This document shows, piece after piece, positions 10,166-22,060 of a DNA stretch of 64,000 nucleotides. The translations under genes and the position numbers were made by a program. How positions within the stretch are numbered: the first letter of the stretch is position 1; each line of letters begins with the position of its first letter. The stretch is from Epiperipatus broadwayi (lineage: Eukaryota; Onychophora; Udeonychophora; Euonychophora; Peripatidae), in NCBI GenBank assembly GCA_028023455.1, contig JAQFVV010012405.1, positions 7,153,334 to 7,217,333 on the forward strand, written 5' to 3'. Below the pieces are notes generated by a model, which was given only the letters and a program-made list of their open reading frames with translations, was not told the DNA's origin and made no database searches.

Positions 10166-11486
10166 ATGATGATACCACTTATGACACAACCCACTATCTA
10201 TTCTTGTACTTAAAATATAAACTATTCATTATTAATGTTAAACTTTCTTCCATAATGTATTATATTTATGTCACTTAAATACAAAGATAGTTTTTGCAGT
10301 AATATTTCTATATTTTTAATTCATGGAATATTTAGATACATTTTCTCTATATTCATTATAAAGATGCGTTGGTTTTTATTCAATTTTATATTATTTCATT
10401 TATTTATGATAGTATCTGTGATTTTTTTTATGTGTCATAGCATCGGCCGGGAAGCGAAACCGCTAACCCGAGACAACTCATTGTAAGGCAGCTGTGCAGA
10501 CCTCTCGACTACCAACGCTTAACATATCTGTGATTTTTAATACAAAATTTCCCATAATCTATAAATTATTTGTTATTCATTTGCTTAATATTTGCAATTG
10601 TCTTTACGAGTTTTACCTTCATAAAAGAAGGAAGGAGTATTTTATCTTGTATGTTATATTCGTAAGCATTTGGGTTAATTTATTATTATTAATTTTAAAT
10701 AATTTTACGGATAAATATAGATGTAACTATCTATATTGAAGCTTTAAAATAGTTTACATCGCATTGATAAGAGCAAAAAATATTTGATGCAAATTTTTGC
10801 TGTATTATTCTTATAAAATATATACAATTATTTTTGTTATATAATGATATTTTATATTGGGTGCTTTATTTTAAAAAAAATATGTAAAAACAGCATAATG
10901 AATTAAATTTTTATTTTTGAAGATATTTATATATGTGTGTGTGTGTGTGTGTGTGCTTGTCTCATGCTTCAAAAAATAATGCAGATATAATTACAACTAG
11001 TTTGAATCTGGGTCAAGGAAGATTTTTTTTTCAGTTAGCATATTTAGCTAATGGTCTAATATTGTTCCGTAAATAGATATTTAACTATTCTTACATATAA
11101 TATTTAGTAGTTGTGGAATATTAGTCACATTACACCTTCAATTAATCTGCTAATATTAGTGAACTAAATATAAAAGAAACATATGCTCAGAAATTATAAT
11201 ATATATTCTTCATTTCAACAAAAATTTTATTAACAATAAATAGTGATTACATACTAATAAAGGATAGATAAATGAATAAATTGTACAATAATATGATTGT
11301 ATAATGTTCTATTTGTCATCTGGCTAGATTTTGTTATGAGAGTACAATTGTTATATTCTTATGTGGCTAGGTATAGTGAAGAGATTCTAAGAACTTGTTT
11401 AATGGAATAAGCATTTTTTATATAAACATGAATATTTTCTTTTAGAATTTCCTATTCTATAATGCTGGGTAGGTGGGAGTTGATAA
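10166..11486. other. AT-rich intron with one SINE and a GT repeat
   Basis: Apart from the SINE at 10427-10524 and a (GT)n run at about 10934-10955, this is low-complexity AT-rich DNA. The small frames at 10268-10486 and 10494-10739 are SINE readthrough or low-complexity. Confidence 0.55.
10427..10524 (-). mobile_element. tRNA-Ala-like SINE, copy 1 (14-bp TSD)
   Basis: Flanked by TATCTGTGATTTTT at 10413-10426 and 10525-10538. Antisense to a tRNA-like unit: box A near TGGTAGTCGAGAGGT, a cloverleaf-like anticodon stem, and a B-box-like region, with the A-tail appearing as T-runs at the left. About 98 bp. Confidence 0.82.
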
Positions 11487-12074
11487 TCAGGAAAAGGAAA
11501 GAGCAGTTAAAGACCAGGTGTCATCAAAGATTTTACTGGAGGCCAGGAGCTGGTCATGTTTCTTGATTTTTTTGAGCGTTTGATAAAACAATAGTATGAT
11601 TTGTGGCGGGGGTAATTCCATGAGAGTTTTGCATCTCACTATCCATATGGAATAAAGGACAAAGGTAGAAAGCCTTATTATTGAAAAAAACCCATTATGA
11701 ATGGCATTTTCAAGTGAGAAAATCATATCAGGTCTTATGTTGGAATTAATTATAATTATATCTTTCAGTGTTTTAAGTCTTGGGCACTGGTGTATAATAT
11801 GGTCTATGGTTTCATCTTCACGAGCACACAGACCACATATAGGGTCAATGCTGGTAAAACCTCTTCGGTGATAAAGGAACCAATTCATGGGAAGCACATT
11901 AAGATTTATTTTAATGATGAAGTCAAGGAATTTGGGTTCCAGACTCCATCTTTTGAAGTGTGTAATGAGTCTTTGGTTGGTTACTTTTAGGCTGGTTTTA
12001 ATGGGTTGTTGATTATAATTGATTATATTGTATGCTTCCCATAAGGTGATTTTTTTGATAAGGTTAAGGGGCAT
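11487..12074 (-). pseudogene. LINE ORF2 C-terminal domain with CCHC finger
   Basis: 195 codons with a C-x2-C-x7-H-x4-C finger (CGLCAREDETIDHIIHQC), the zf-RVT type found at the C-terminus of many non-LTR ORF2 proteins. The open frame continues upstream of the first Met: SSWIASLIDHLQLYNP lies just before it, so the start is not a true start. It joins the RT part through a region with small indels at 12140-12315. Confidence 0.85.
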
Positions 12075-12314
12075 TATTGGGTTATAAAGTTGTAGGTGGT
12101 CTATTAGGGAGGCTATCCATGAACTGGCAGAGGGCGGAGGACGATCTGTCAGTGTAATTTTTTTAATAATGTTGGAGTATCCACAGGAGAGGATCAGATT
12201 ATGTAGAGTGTTGTGGGTTGAGTGGAATGACAGTCCATTGAACCTGTGTGGTCGTTGGATGCCTCATAAGCTAATAGCAACTGTCCTTCCTCTCCAGAGA
12301 AGTTTGGTACATAA

Positions 12315-12779
12315 TCAGTTGATTTTATTTTGAAACTGTTTAGACATTTTTACGAATGGAAGATAATATGAAATTTTTGGCATTATGATCATGGTGAGGA
12401 GGCCAATCTTTCCATATAATGAAAGGTATACTCTAGAGAGTGACGTGGTGATGGCTTCAGTTGAATGGAGGATTGCATCTTGAATCTCTTTTGTCATTGC
12501 AGTTGGAGTTTTGAAGATTGGGAAACCTAGGTATCTTTGGGATTTTGCAGAAAAGGGAGAGTTAATTTGTTTACCAGACATAATCTTCCAGATGGAAGAT
12601 TTGTTAAAGTTTATTTGTAGGCCAAGTTTCACTGTATTTCTGTTTAAGATGTTCATGAGATGGGGAAAGTATTTAATGGTGGGAAGAACAACCATGATGT
12701 CATCTATATATGCAAATACATTGAAGTTTTTATTGAGAGAGGGAAGGAAATTTCCAGGGAGGTTTTTTTCTATATCCAT
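12315..12779 (-). pseudogene. LINE ORF2 reverse transcriptase palm and thumb fragment
   Basis: 154 codons beginning just after motif B. AYIDDIMVVL is motif C, followed by LGLQINFNKSSIW (motif D) and RYLGFPI (motif E). YIDD in place of the usual FADD is a family feature that still keeps both catalytic Asp residues. The start Met is internal to the real polyprotein; the upstream part is at 12877-13329 and reads around it in another frame. Confidence 0.85.
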
Positions 12780-13075
12780 CAGAAGAGGGTTGATGTATGC
12801 TGTGAAGAAAAGGGCACTGAGTGGAGATCCTTGAGGGATCGACTTGTATGGCTTGAAGACTGGTGTGATCTTGCCATCAAGAGAGAGAAAAATCTCTCTG
12901 CTGTTGAGCAGATTGGCTGATCATCTGAACAATCCTGGCTGGAATGTCACATTCCAACAGAATATCCAGGAGGATATTTATCTGGACTGAATCAAATGCT
13001 GCCACAACATCCAGCTGGACAGCAATAGGTTTTGATTTACGTTGTCCTCTGATGTAATTGAATAGTGCAGTTACA

Positions 13076-13171
13076 TTGGACATAGCATGTGAGGTTGATG
13101 ATTCCTTTTTTCTGTATTGGTTTGACGAGATATGGCTAAGAAAGGGATCATCAACCTTGCATGCTATGTCC
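13076..13171. repeat. Inverted duplication inside the YIDD LINE
   Basis: TTGGACATAGCATGTGAGGT at 13076 is repeated inverted near 13142-13171 with a spacer of about 36 bp. It disrupts the motif upstream of LFNYIRG, duplicating the SHAMSNV-coding segment head to head. This is the pattern left by template switching during replication or reverse transcription. Confidence 0.7.
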
Positions 13172-13228
13172 AATACAGCAACTGTAAATATGCATTGTAA
13201 TATATTCATAATTATCCATTTCATAGTT

Positions 13229-13321
13229 TTTTTTTCATATGTCAATGCATTGACCGGGAAGAAATCCAGGCAAGCTGCTTGAAAGGCAGCTATGCTAACC
13301 ACTAGGCCATCAATGCTTGAC
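13229..13321 (-). mobile_element. tRNA-Ala-like SINE, copy 2 (17-bp TSD)
   Basis: Flanked by TTATCCATTTCATAGTT (13212-13228) and the same 17-mer with one C to G change (13322-13338). Antisense tRNA-like unit with a T-run at its left (the A-tail). Inserted at the 5' end of the YIDD LINE fragment. Confidence 0.82.
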
Positions 13322-13338
13322 TTATCCATTTGATAGTT

Positions 13339-14413
13339 AAAGATGTGATCATCAAAAACTGGTTTAGCCTATAATCTTGAAGAAATTAAATATTTCATAA
13401 TTACCGCTTGATCAAAAATTCCAATTTGACCATAATTATAATATATGCACATCTATAAATAACTTTCAGGAAACACAATGGGTTATTAATAAGATGTGAA
13501 AGACATTGAGATTCTTTAAAGTCCTCAAATATAAAATATGTGTGTGAAATTATTGCGTTTGTAAGATCATGGATGCTGAGATAAAAAATGTATTATTTAT
13601 TTTTCATTTCCAAGTAAATTTAGATAAAAACATTTATTATTTATCAGAGTATATGAGTGAGCTTCCGGATATCCATTTTAATTAGCATTACTTAGTTACA
13701 TTCATTGTTGAACTTTTCTCTTCTCTTCCAATGTGTAAGCTTGTGGTTAAGACTTGTAGATGTCCCTACCGTCGCATTTTCAAGCACACATGCTTAAAGG
13801 TTTATTGCCTTAGTAAATATTAATTATTACATGGAAATTCCCAATAATTTCTATGTTTTGATCTTAAAAATAATCTATAAAAATATTTAATTTAACATAT
13901 ATATAATTCTCATTAAAGAATTATTGGTAAATAGTAGAATTTCAAAGAAGTTGAGAATATTTAAAATGTTCCAATGTACAAAACACCAGTCTGAGTTTAT
14001 TACATATATTAGATCAAGAATATTGAGATAAAAATGATCCATTTTTATCTCTAAGTAAATTTAGACAAAAGCTATTATTGATTCCAGGGCATGTGGTTCA
14101 CCTTGAGGCTGTCAGTTTTAATGCTTATTATCTAATAATTTCATTGCTGGATATTGTTCTTTAGCTATATGGTTTTTTCTTCTATTACTATATATACAAT
14201 ACTTATATTATTTGTATTTGTAATTCAAATTTACATACATTTGTTTATCTGCATAACAAAGTGGTTCTTTTTTGTGTATCCTCAATCTGAGTGCACTTTT
14301 GGTGATGATGAACTTCACCAAAAGTGTACTTAGTTTTAGGTTATAAAGAAAAAATACCACTTCATTATGCAAATGAACAAGCATATGCAAATTTGAATAA
14401 TAGTATTATATAA
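13339..14413. other. AT-rich intron, no gene seen
   Basis: Contains a short hairpin at about 14282-14332 (an inverted repeat around CTTTTGGTGATGATGAACTTCACCAAAAG). The frame at 14208-14390 crosses it and has no domain. Confidence 0.5.
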
Positions 14414-15078
14414 TATATAGCTTTAGGGTATATGAGCACAAACTTTCACATGACCCACCACCCTCCACTCTATCTCATAACATTGATACACTTGAACAGA
14501 GTGAAGAGTGGTGGGTCATGTGAAAGTCTGTGCTCATATACCCTATATATTACATATATTGACACAGGTATATAATAAGCCTGTATTTTAGTTATTACAT
14601 AGTAGAGATGTTTGACCATTCCTTGTATATGTATTAAATGGATTATGTCCTGTATATGAAGGATCAGATTGACTTTAGGTCAACATGGGTGTGATGAGAA
14701 TCTCAGCCTCAGGGTGGCATTTGAGTGTTCCATCACCAGATTTTCAATTGGATGGATGGTTGAAGAGTTGGAGGGTGGAGTGGATTGAAGGCTGTCCATT
14801 AAAGTATGAAGATTGGCTACCTTAATATATATCTGAGCACTTATTGCATATACGTGAAGAGATGATAATCTGGACCAACTGATGATCGCTGGTTTAGCAT
14901 GAAATACGTATATTGGTGATTATTTATCTTTTCAACCTATATGTGTTCAAATGTATTAATGTTATGAGATAGAATGGAGTGTGGATCGTGTGAAAGTCTG
15001 TGCTCATATACCCTATATATTATATATATTGATACAGTTTTGTAATAAGCCTGTATTTTAGTTATTATATAGCTTTAG
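14414..15078. mobile_element. Foldback retroposon, family F1, copy 2 (13-bp TSD)
   Basis: TSD TATATAGCTTTAG at 14414-14426 and 15066-15078 bounds 14427-15065 (639 bp). The 5' part is a small hairpin (about 14427-14545) plus the family tail. The rest repeats the spacer and right arm of copy 1 (from about 14625), ending in the same kind of tail (ATAATAAGCCTGTATTTTAG). The layout is therefore small hairpin, tail, middle, right arm, tail. Confidence 0.8.
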
Positions 15079-15592
15079 ATAAATTTTTATGATATAAATA
15101 AAATATTTTAAAATATATATCTATATATAAGTATATTTATATTTTCTTTGTATTAGAATTGTATTTTATCATTGTTATTATGGACTGATGATGACTTTCT
15201 AATACTGAAACATTTATATTAAAAATAATTTTAAAAACATAGAAACAAAATGGAGAGCTAATTTATTGAATAAAATATTTAAAAAGCTATTAACCATTCT
15301 ATTAAATAGAATAAAGTATTGAGAAGTAATGGCTATGATAGGAGTTTTGGGTTATAAGAAAAAGATAGAAAACTAAAATAAGAATTTGGTTTGTAAGTGT
15401 GCTTTATGTGAATATGGAAAAGGGCATATTGAAATTTTATTTAATGAAGAGTGTTAAAAATAGGATCTGAATAAACTGCATAGAGAAAAAGAGAGCTGAA
15501 AGAGTGAAAAAAAATTGTTTAATTTTAATGATAAGAAGTGGGCAATATGCTGATAGCATGATGGAATTATCAAAATAGCTTTTAGGGGATTT
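15079..15592. other. AT-rich intron, no gene seen
   Basis: Includes a degenerate segment at about 15184-15215 (CTGATGATGACTTTCTAATA then CTGAAAC) resembling the hammerhead-like region of the SINE hairpin, but with no workable stem III or cleavage triplet. Confidence 0.45.
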
Positions 15593-15715
15593 AAACACAA
15601 ACTTTCAAGCACTCTTCAGCTATTGATATATATCATACAACTGATACACATGACGACACACATATGCAAAAGAAAAATAATCTCAAAGAAAAGAATAATA
15701 TACAGTTTTTATTTT
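15593..15715. repeat. Single foldback arm (F1-like)
   Basis: GGGGATTTAAACACAAACTT, then a CATACAACTGATACAC-type stretch, matches the left arms of the foldbacks at 33283 and 25008, but no complementary arm follows. Probably a truncated or interrupted copy. Confidence 0.5.
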
Positions 15716-17230
15716 TCTGAGAGCTCCACAAATCTGTATCCTTTCTTACTTTTATAATCAACATCAAATCTATCCTCAGCATTTAATGTATCCCCTGACA
15801 AATTAAAATATTGTTTGGTCTCATCAAAAGGTTTTTGCACATTTATATAAAAATCTTTTACTTCTCTTTCATAATGAGATTTTATTAGATATAAACCTAA
15901 GTTATCTTTATTTAATATCCTCGATCAAGCTGAATAATTAATTATGACACTCACTTTGATATACCATCAATCTCCACAATATTGTTCTTCCACTATTTAT
16001 TTATAAAAAGTCCCAATTATTTGTGCTTCCAGTATTTGTGCTACTGTAGTAAAGTATATGTTCATTATTAAACCAATTGACTCCACTTTTCTTCCAAAGT
16101 TCAACAGTGTCTCATTTAATGTCAGATAGTTCTTCCAATTCATGAAATCTTCCTGCATTTGAATGTAGTTGTAGGTACCTAAATAAAAACCATTGATCAA
16201 GAGGCAGTCTGGAGTTGCATTCAGGAATTTCTTAGCATCCTCTGCCTTAGGTAGCTTTTCCTCAAGTGGTAATTTTAGTCTTCTGTGATTAATGCGTATG
16301 TTTTGGTTTGTCTGCTATGATTGTAAATTTTTATTAAAAAATTAAAAAGAAGAGATCACTCATCCACACATTCAATCTGCCTTCAAAATAATTCATCTGA
16401 TATATCAGTTAAAAACTATTTATCAACCGAGAAGAAACACTATGATATTTTTATTCTGCCAATAAACTCATCACTTTGGTTTGATACATGCTTGTTTACT
16501 ATATGAATAATTCGAACTCAGACTTTCATACGACCCACTACTCTCAGTGTCATTTCATATTGCTGACCCACCTGATCACACACATGTTGAAAAGATAAAT
16601 AATCACCAATATACGTATTTCATGCTAAACCAGCAATCATCAGTTGGTCTAGATTACTATCCTCACACATATATATAATCAGTGCTCAGCTTTATATTAA
16701 GATAGCCAATCTTCATACTTTAATGGACAGGCTTCAAACTATTCCAACTCATAACTCTTCAGCCTTCCATTTCATTGAAAATCTGATGATGGAACATTCA
16801 AAGCCCTTATTAGTGCCAAGGTTGTCATCCTACCCATGTTGACATATTAGTCATTCTGACCCCTCATGTACAGGAGAATAATCCATTTATACATACATAT
16901 GTGAGGGATGGGCAAACCTATTACACACTATTTATATAAACTAATACATTGTACAGGCTTAAAGCTGCATTTATATATGTAATGTATGTGAATTCGAACT
17001 CAGACTTTCACACAACCCACTACTCTCAGTGACAGCTGGATCAGCAATATGAGATGGCACTGAGAGTAGTGAGTCATGTGAAAGTCTGAGTTCGAATCCT
17101 GCATATATTACATATATAAATGCAGGTTTGAGCCTGTACAATGTATTAATTTATATGAATAATTGTACAGTAAATAATAGCTGCAATGATAAGAATGTTG
17201 AAAACCTACTCCTTTCTTCAATTATGTAAC
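15716..17230 (-). mobile_element. RTE-type LINE copy C (5' part) with foldback insertion
   Basis: The minus strand covers endonuclease and 5' UTR (15716-16512 and 17165-17230). Recognisable blocks match copy A at 1480-2370, including the UTR ACTATATGAATAAT. A foldback at 16513-17151 splits the UTR and is bounded by a 13-bp TSD. Stops throughout, so it is dead. Confidence 0.82.
16500..17164. mobile_element. Foldback retroposon, family F1, copy 3 (13-bp TSD)
   Basis: TSD TATATGAATAATT at 16500-16512 and 17152-17164 bounds 16513-17151 (639 bp, the same length as copy 2). Excising it restores the LINE UTR. In reverse orientation its layout (small hairpin, tail, middle, arm) matches copy 2. Arms carry AGTTCGAATCC, a tRNA B-box-like motif. 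A sub-hairpin at about 16990-17100 pairs GAACTCAGACTTTCAC-type ends. Confidence 0.82.
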
Positions 17231-18699
17231 AAAATATGCATAGTATTGAGCTAATTACCAGTACCTTTTTATATGAATGATTAGCTATTTATTTATTTCT
17301 CTTATATGTGACTTGATTATCAGCTTTGCTATATATTATTCAAGTATGCATTGAGATATGTCTCTCAGTACACAGAGTAATTACAAAATTTCAATAGCTG
17401 ATCATTCTTTCAGTATAGTACACCAAACTCATGGCAATCAACTGTTAAAATAGATTATAAATATTATTATTTAGTGACCAGAAATGTAGAGCATGCTTAG
17501 TAGTACACTATTAAATCTATGATTCAAAATGTTATCAGAGTTAGCAATGTACCATACTTTCTATCAATTGATATACTATGCTATAACCTCCCATTGCTCT
17601 TATTCAATTAAAATTTTTATATTCATCATCAATTTTTATTTTTTATATATGAACTGAATATTATTAGCATCATCAAACTATGTTATCACTAGAGCTTGTT
17701 TTTAAGGATGATAATCGTATCCAAAAACATTTTTCATAATTAAATGAGTTGCTCTCACTCTTAAATGAGTTGCTCTCACTCTCTCATTTTAATATAATAT
17801 TGTATATAATTTAACATTGAATACTGATAGGTTAATTAGTAATGGAAAAAGTGCTCTTGATAAAATCACATATATAATGTTGCATGTAAAAAATATACAA
17901 ATGTGGTCAAGTAATTTGCATAGTCTGGCACAGCATATAGAGTGTCCAATTGGGATCTTGTGGTACCAGTATTGATTCTGGCATACACAGGTCTGGTACT
18001 TCAACTTCGTATGAATTCCCATGCAATAAATCTACATGCCTTTTTCTTTTATTGGTAAGCCAATATATGCATTAAAACAGAAATTCATGAACTTCAACTA
18101 CCGTAAAAAACATACTTTATTCTGTGAATGAATTTAAATTTGTGTTTGCACAATGTTTAATTATTTGCAATGAAAGTTTTGTTTTGACAATGTTTTTACT
18201 TTGTGTATGAAAAGTGGCTTGAGAAAAAAAAAAATCAGAGAGGCATATTTTGTAAACCGAATGAATAATTTATTAAATAAGCAATGTACACAACCTGTTC
18301 CAATGCAAATGTGACTGGTTCTCTCTTCAAGCTGCCTAAAGGTCATCACTAAACATGTTATGTACTGAAATAGTTTAGCTATTCACCATAATTCTAGATG
18401 TTTGGATCATAAATTACTGAAATAATGCTGTATGTGTGTACCTTATCCCATAGTGGAACAATATATTAACATTTAATGTTGATCTAAGTTGGGTAAATCA
18501 GATCCTGAAATGCAGTGAAGAGTAAGAGTTATATGAATGCTTTCAAGCAGTTTTTCAAATTTTGTGATAACAGGGGAGGTATTGAAGATAAGTTACAAAG
18601 ATACAAAATATACAGTCATATTTCATATCATAACTCCTGATCCAGATGTGTTTTCAATCTGGTAGTTATAATTGACTATTTATTAGTCTGTTTTCAGAA
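17231..18699. other. AT-rich intron, no gene seen
   Basis: Contains a 22-bp tandem duplication (TTAAATGAGTTGCTCTCACTC, about 17741-17782). The small frames at 17789-18022 and 18161-18349 have no domain. Confidence 0.5.
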
Positions 18700-18900
18700 C
18701 AGGTTATATTTCCCTGATTAATGAAGTTTGTTTAAACTTCTTTGCATTATTAATCTCAAACTGATTGGTCAAATTGCAATCTTTAGTGTCTATATACACA
18801 TATCAGATCATAGATAAAAGTGAAATCACCTTTATTGTTAAAGAAGGTTGTCACGACTATAGATTGAGATTGCTGATAGCTTAAGGATAGATTGTTATAA
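18700..18900 (-). repeat. Dispersed repeat R, copy 1
   Basis: Reverse-orientation copy of the repeat at 43905-44400. Shared blocks are TCTTTAGTGTCTATATA and ACCTTTATTGTTAAA, then a GAGATTGCTGATAGC-like stretch. Confidence 0.6.
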
Positions 18901-20116
18901 TGCTTTAAAGGTTTTGTGGTGAGTAGCAATGCACTGATTTAGAGATGTTGTAGTTTGGGCAGAGATCCACTCACCTTTTCAGTGTATTCGGATGAATATT
19001 ACCGTTGATGTTGGAACATCACTATTATGTGATATTATGTAAGATATAAGATAGCTGTAGTTTTAATTTTTTTATTGGGATATTGAAAATTGTGGAATTA
19101 ATTCGTCTTTTTTGTTTATTATATATTGTCTGATATTGTATATATATTTGTAGGTGAATTCATAGAAATCACAATGATGTATAGTTTTGTCTTAATAATG
19201 TGTACATACGTTATTATACGTGGGTTTATTATTATATTTTTTTACTTTTTAGCATATATATATATTTACAGATTTAATTATTAATGTCTCTAATCAAATA
19301 TACAAAGAAGCCGATAAATTGCTTTGTTTCAATTTTTAACAAAGTGCTGTAAGTAATAAAAAAAAATACCTTTAACTGTTATCTTGGGAAATTCTGGTAT
19401 TATACGTGAAGTCACAATATCCGCCATTGGATTCCACTCTTCTCTGGGTATGTGGGGTGGAAGCAGATAATGTCCTTTTGTGCCACTGAAGACATTTTAA
19501 AACTTGCTTTTAATAGCATTTATCTTCATTAAAGTGTATGTAATTCACTCAAGACATCTAAATTTAAGAAAATTAAAAGAATGGATGAAAGAAAATAAAT
19601 TTTTTCTGTGGTTAACACCACTCTAGGGAAAAATGAAAGAACTGTTCAGTCATTTTTTTTCTCCTTAAAATAAAGAAGGCATCTAGAAACAAAAAAAAGA
19701 ACTAACATGCTTAACAAATTAAGGTAAAAAGAAAATTGTGAAAATGATTTAACTTTTTTTTTTAAAAAAAAAAACTTCATTTGATTGTCTCTAGTGGCCC
19801 TGCAAGATCTAATGACTATAATCAGTTATTGAATAACTACAATGGGAGATGCCAAAATTTCTACAAACATGTGGTTAGAATAAGCAATTAAATAGTGAGT
19901 AAACTCTTAGTTGAGTGAAGTTATTTTTATACACATATTCCATTAAGAGAATCGTATAATGTACTTCACTGAATTAATCACTTTATGAAAGAGTATTTCA
20001 TACAAGTAATTGGTTTAGTACGATAAACTAATGTTGTAAAATTGCGAATCCTATATTGCTATACACACATACTGAATTTATACAACATCCTCTGAAAAAA
20101 AAGTCCAACCTTCATC
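18901..20116. other. AT-rich intron, no gene seen
   Basis: No coding or repeat structure that I can support. Confidence 0.5.
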
Positions 20117-20300
20117 TAGCTTGAATTTGAATCCTAGCCCTAGCTCAGGGATACGGATCTGTGGGCTAGGATTCAAATTCAAGCTACACGTTGATTTAAT
20201 ATTTTGTATATATCTCACCTTAATAACTATCCAATTATTGGTTAGTAAATGGGTATTTTGCTACTCATGGGTATTTCACTGCACACAGTTTGAAAGTACA
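20117..20300. repeat. SINE-like hairpin, family S2
   Basis: A near-perfect hairpin (20117-20190, TAGCTTGAATTTGAATCCTA and its complement) ends in a B-box-like GGATTCAAATTC. It is followed by a tail with ACTATCCAATTATTGGTTAG also seen, diverged, at 24790, 45345 and (inverted) 32210. Confidence 0.55.
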
Positions 20301-21699
20301 TGAAAAAGGTAATTTTAAGCCATTGGAGGATTATAAAACACCTTTTACCCCTTAGTGAACTATTTAAATCTGTTTTACCATAATGCTCATTTCTGTTCCA
20401 TTGTATGGGGATTGAACTATAATAGGTATTTTTTCCTTTTTTAATAATCTGGTTTAAATTTTAGCTATGGGTGTACTCAGATAACATTCAGTTAAAATCG
20501 AAAATGAACGCTGAAATCATATGATTTTGTAAAGACAATAATATTTGTTTGATTGATGTTGAACTGAAAGCCTAAGGTACTCATCGCCTTATACTCTACT
20601 GTTATAAGAGTATGGAAAAATTTACATTACATTATAATGTTTACAACTACCTATAAAGCCATGAAAATCTTTAAATTAATGTGTATAATTTTTGTGGCAG
20701 ATTGTGAAAATTCAAACTTTCACATATTAAAAATTAATTGTGTCTGATTTATGACTTATACTACAATTAGAATATTAAACATTCAGTTTAATTTCTGGTT
20801 TCAACTTGCTTTCTGTTTTAATTTGTTGTAGCCTAGTTATATCATAGCTGAAATTTAATGTAGATAATTACATGTAAAAATTCCCATTAAATTTCAGTGT
20901 TTACACACATACATATATATATTGTAATGGTTGGTTACATGGCACACAGTGACATAGTTGTGTGCATGCACATGTATATAAAGTAAAGGAAAAGTAGAAA
21001 TAAACACAGACAAATTTTTGTAGATATTTTTCTACATTTCCTGGAATAAAAATAATAAATAAAGGGTTAAATAACTCTGAATTTAAAATATTTTTTTTAT
21101 TATAAATAAACAGTTAAAAAAGTCTAATAAATATTATTTGTAATTCTGATTTTGGAATTTAAAAACAAACATGTTTCTAATAATTGTAAAAATATCTATC
21201 TTTGAAAATCTTTTATGCTTATATACATTATTTTGTATACATTTTTATTATCTATTTTGAAATCTTTTTAATTAGTTAACCCTTAAACTGCTAATTATAT
21301 TATTGGTTGTATGAGGTAAAAATCAAATCTTTTAATTGGCCAACTCACAAACTGAAGACAAAGCCTATTGTTAAAACATATTCACCTATAATATTAAATT
21401 CAACTCAGATACGTTTATAAAAAGTATATTATTAATTTTTCAGGTTATGAAGAGAACGAAAGTTCTTTCAAAAATAAATTGCTATTTATTTATTCTAAAA
21501 TATTCAATTTCGGCAACATAAAAGCTATAATATAAACAAAAAGATCGACTTTTATGTTATAGAAAAGTAAATATTTCTTTTTACTACAGCTTCAATATTT
21601 TTACAAAAATCTTCGATATTTTTCGAAAATAATTTTGTTTTTTTAGTTTATTTTTTAAAAATTATTTTTAATTTGTCAAATTATCCTTTTTTTAATACT
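20301..21699. other. AT-rich intron, no gene seen
   Basis: Contains only short TA-rich runs. Confidence 0.5.
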
Positions 21700-22060
21700 T
21701 AAATCACATTTGAAATGAAAATCTCAGTGTTTATCTTTATTTTCTTTGATCAGGCGGTTTCTTTGTTTTTTCCAGCCAATCAGAATGTCTTTGTCGGCTG
21801 AGAACTGGCTGAGAGCCAATCACCAATAAGCTTCTTTCTTTGTTTAGCTTTAAATGCAGTTTTTTTTATTTTTTACTTGTAAAAGAATTTGGAAGAGGGC
21901 ACCATCTTATAGAGCTTTTAAAAACCTATTTAAAAACATATTGAACGAATATTTTCGTATAAAAACTCACAGAGTTAGAGTGATGTCAGATGTCTATGAG
22001 GAGCCTCGTAAGAGGCGGGAAAAGGATTAAACTGATAAAATTTCCAAAATATACCTTTTA
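21700..22060 (+). promoter_or_regulatory. CCAAT-rich patch with possible alternative first exon
   Basis: Three CCAAT boxes (21776-21780, 21816-21820, 21823-21827) occur within about 50 bases. About 155 bases downstream an ATG at 21983 opens a short frame (MSDVYEEP) that meets a GTAAGA donor at 22008. The resulting 25-nt coding end stops in phase 1, which is compatible with exon 3 at 58437 but not with exon 2. This could be an internal promoter and alternative first exon of the host gene, the promoter of an unrelated element, or chance. There is no clear TATA box or CpG island. Confidence 0.22.

Larger units (their letters stand above)
11487..13329 (-). mobile_element. YIDD-type LINE fragment, RT to C-terminus
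   Basis: The minus strand encodes the 3' part of a non-LTR retrotransposon ORF2 in broken frames. Motifs in order: LFNYIRGQRKSKPIAVQLDV and VAAFDSVQ (motif A), IPQGSPLSALFFTAYINPLL (motif B, 12830-12780), AYIDDIMVVL (motif C, 12710-12680), then a thumb/linker region and a CCHC-like C-terminus (CGLCAREDETIDHIIHQC, about 11840-11790), with the stop at 11487. It is distinct from the RTE copies. The clade (L1/Tx1-like or R1-like) cannot be fixed by eye. Confidence 0.88.

Noticed and set aside
12511-12834. 107-codon plus-strand frame
   Set aside because: Antisense shadow of the YIDD LINE RT.
15184-15215. CTGATGATGACTTTCTAATA then CTGAAAC, hammerhead-like
   Set aside because: No stem II pairing and no GUH triplet after a stem III. 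At most a decayed relative.
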